NCBI GenBank assembly: GCA_902729315.2
Contig: LR746268.1
Coordinates: 5,191,501-5,255,500, forward strand
Source: Spirodela intermedia
Taxonomy: Eukaryota; Streptophyta; Magnoliopsida; Alismatales; Araceae
DNA length: 64,000 bases
Reading direction: 5' to 3'
Below the pieces are notes generated by a model. The model did no database searches. It had not been told where the DNA came from and worked only from the letters and a program-made list of their open reading frames with translations. Within the stretch, counting starts at the first letter, position 1. Every line of letters begins with the position of its first letter. Made by a program: the position numbers and the translations under genes. Of the stretch, positions 63,013 to 64,000 are shown piece by piece.

Positions 63013-64000
63013 CCGCCACGGCGATCGCTGACCATCCCACACTTTCCTGGAGGCACTTGCGGGAGAGATGAACTCGGGCTAATTCATGGTCCGGTGAATT
63101 GAAAAGATTCGGGTGCAATTACCCTGCCCAATTCTTCTGCATCGCCCGCCCTCTCAAGCCTTGTCACTCACTTCCCTCCGCAGTAATCTCCAGGAGTAGT
63201 GAAGGACACGAGTAACGACTACCTTCTTATCCGCCATCGCCGAGTTAGAGAGACAGGCTCATCCTCATGTTCTTACCCCTGCGATCAATCCACCGGCAGA
63301 AAGTTCGAAATTCTGGAATGGGTACTGAGTGACCTGATTTCCCTCTGATGGGCTTTCAACCGGACTACTACAGCCCATCAGAATGGCCCATTACGTATCG
63401 AGAGAGAGAGTATCGCATGGTCTTCAGAAACGCTGGGCGAGGGTTGGGAGGATCTTTGGAGGTAAGGAAGCCTCCAAGTGCGGATATTCCAGGGTGGGGC
63501 GGCGGTGGCGCAGTCGCCGGAGGGAGCTCATCCACCCGTGATTTCGTCAAGAGGCTGGTCCATTCTCCTCTCCGTTTACATCTCCAGCAGTAGCTTCCAA
63601 CGCTCGCCGACCTCTCCTTCTCCACGTCTGCTCCGATTTCTTGCGGCGATTATCCCCATATTTTGCTTTTTTCGGAAGGAAAGGTATCATCGGATCGTGC
63701 CAATAATATTTAGACTAGACTCCTCCGTCTCGTTCTGTGAGGCGAGAAGGGATCTCCTTCGGAGGGCCGCTCGATTGAGGGAAGGGAAGAGTCCCGGGGA
63801 AGAAAGCGAGCTCCTTCCTCCTCCCCCAACTTGCAGCAGCGTCGACATCAAAGGGGCGACTTTTCCGTACACTTTCTGGGCGTTTTCCCCTGTTGAGGAG
63901 AGCTCCTGGGGACTCCTCCGGCCCGCCCCTCCATCATCCCCGCAAGAAGCTGATCATTCCATCGGCAACGCCCGAGGACGATTCCCCGCCGAAATACAGG
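63013..64000. other. GDPD 3'UTR and unassigned end of window
   Basis: The first part is the GDPD 3'UTR. Beyond about 63300 there are short open frames on both strands (63348-63593 plus, 63368-63625 minus) without recognisable domains. The sequence remains GC-rich to the window end, so a gene could start here and continue outside. Confidence 0.45.

Overview
This window is nuclear DNA from a flowering plant. The genes have GT-AG introns, ribosomal, mitochondrial and DEK genes carry telo-box promoters, and several families are plant-specific (CC-type glutaredoxin, SAUR, SWEET, TPD1-like, Ole e 1 extensin, MUB). One gene group is AT-rich with long introns and another is very GC-rich with short or no introns. 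Sharp GC bimodality of that kind is typical of monocots, so a monocot with a compact genome is my best guess. That is an inference; no species-diagnostic sequence was recognised. I saw no clear transposon, and there are about 14 genes in 64 kb.

Layout. The AT-rich left third (1-20.9 kb) holds the 5' part of a ribosomal protein L7a/eL8 gene (minus), a ten-exon chlorohydrolase/deaminase-type amidohydrolase (minus) and, from a shared promoter, a DEK chromatin-protein gene (plus). From about 20.8 kb the sequence becomes GC-rich and full of TC/GA tracts. There follow a BAHD omega-hydroxyacid feruloyltransferase-like gene (plus), a SAUR gene (minus), a TPD1-like secreted peptide gene (plus) and glutamate-1-semialdehyde aminomutase (plus). 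Next are an Ole e 1 domain protein with a long Phe/Pro-rich tail (minus), a membrane-anchored ubiquitin-fold (MUB) gene (minus) and a CC-type glutaredoxin (plus). The right end has a conserved single-pass membrane protein of unknown function (minus), a clade III-like SWEET sugar transporter (plus), TIM8 (minus) and a GDPD-type glycerophosphodiester phosphodiesterase (plus).

For all complete multi-exon genes I rebuilt exon junctions by hand. Phases agree across every junction and the assembled proteins have normal family lengths (amidohydrolase 480 aa, DEK 569, BAHD 433, GSA 472, SWEET 302, TIM8 78, GDPD 380, unknown membrane protein 598). The genes do not form a pathway; this looks like ordinary housekeeping and specialised gene neighbourhood.

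The most unusual features are an Asn for Asp change in the BAHD DFGWG motif, a tandem duplication adding a second AT-hook-like basic block to DEK, and a GC-AG intron in the unknown membrane protein gene. Others are a roughly 180-bp tandem repeat array between the GSA and Ole e 1 genes, a 31-bp intronic minisatellite, a long intronic hairpin, and a MUB gene whose lipid-anchor exon could not be found. I found no convincing wholly new multi-gene system.
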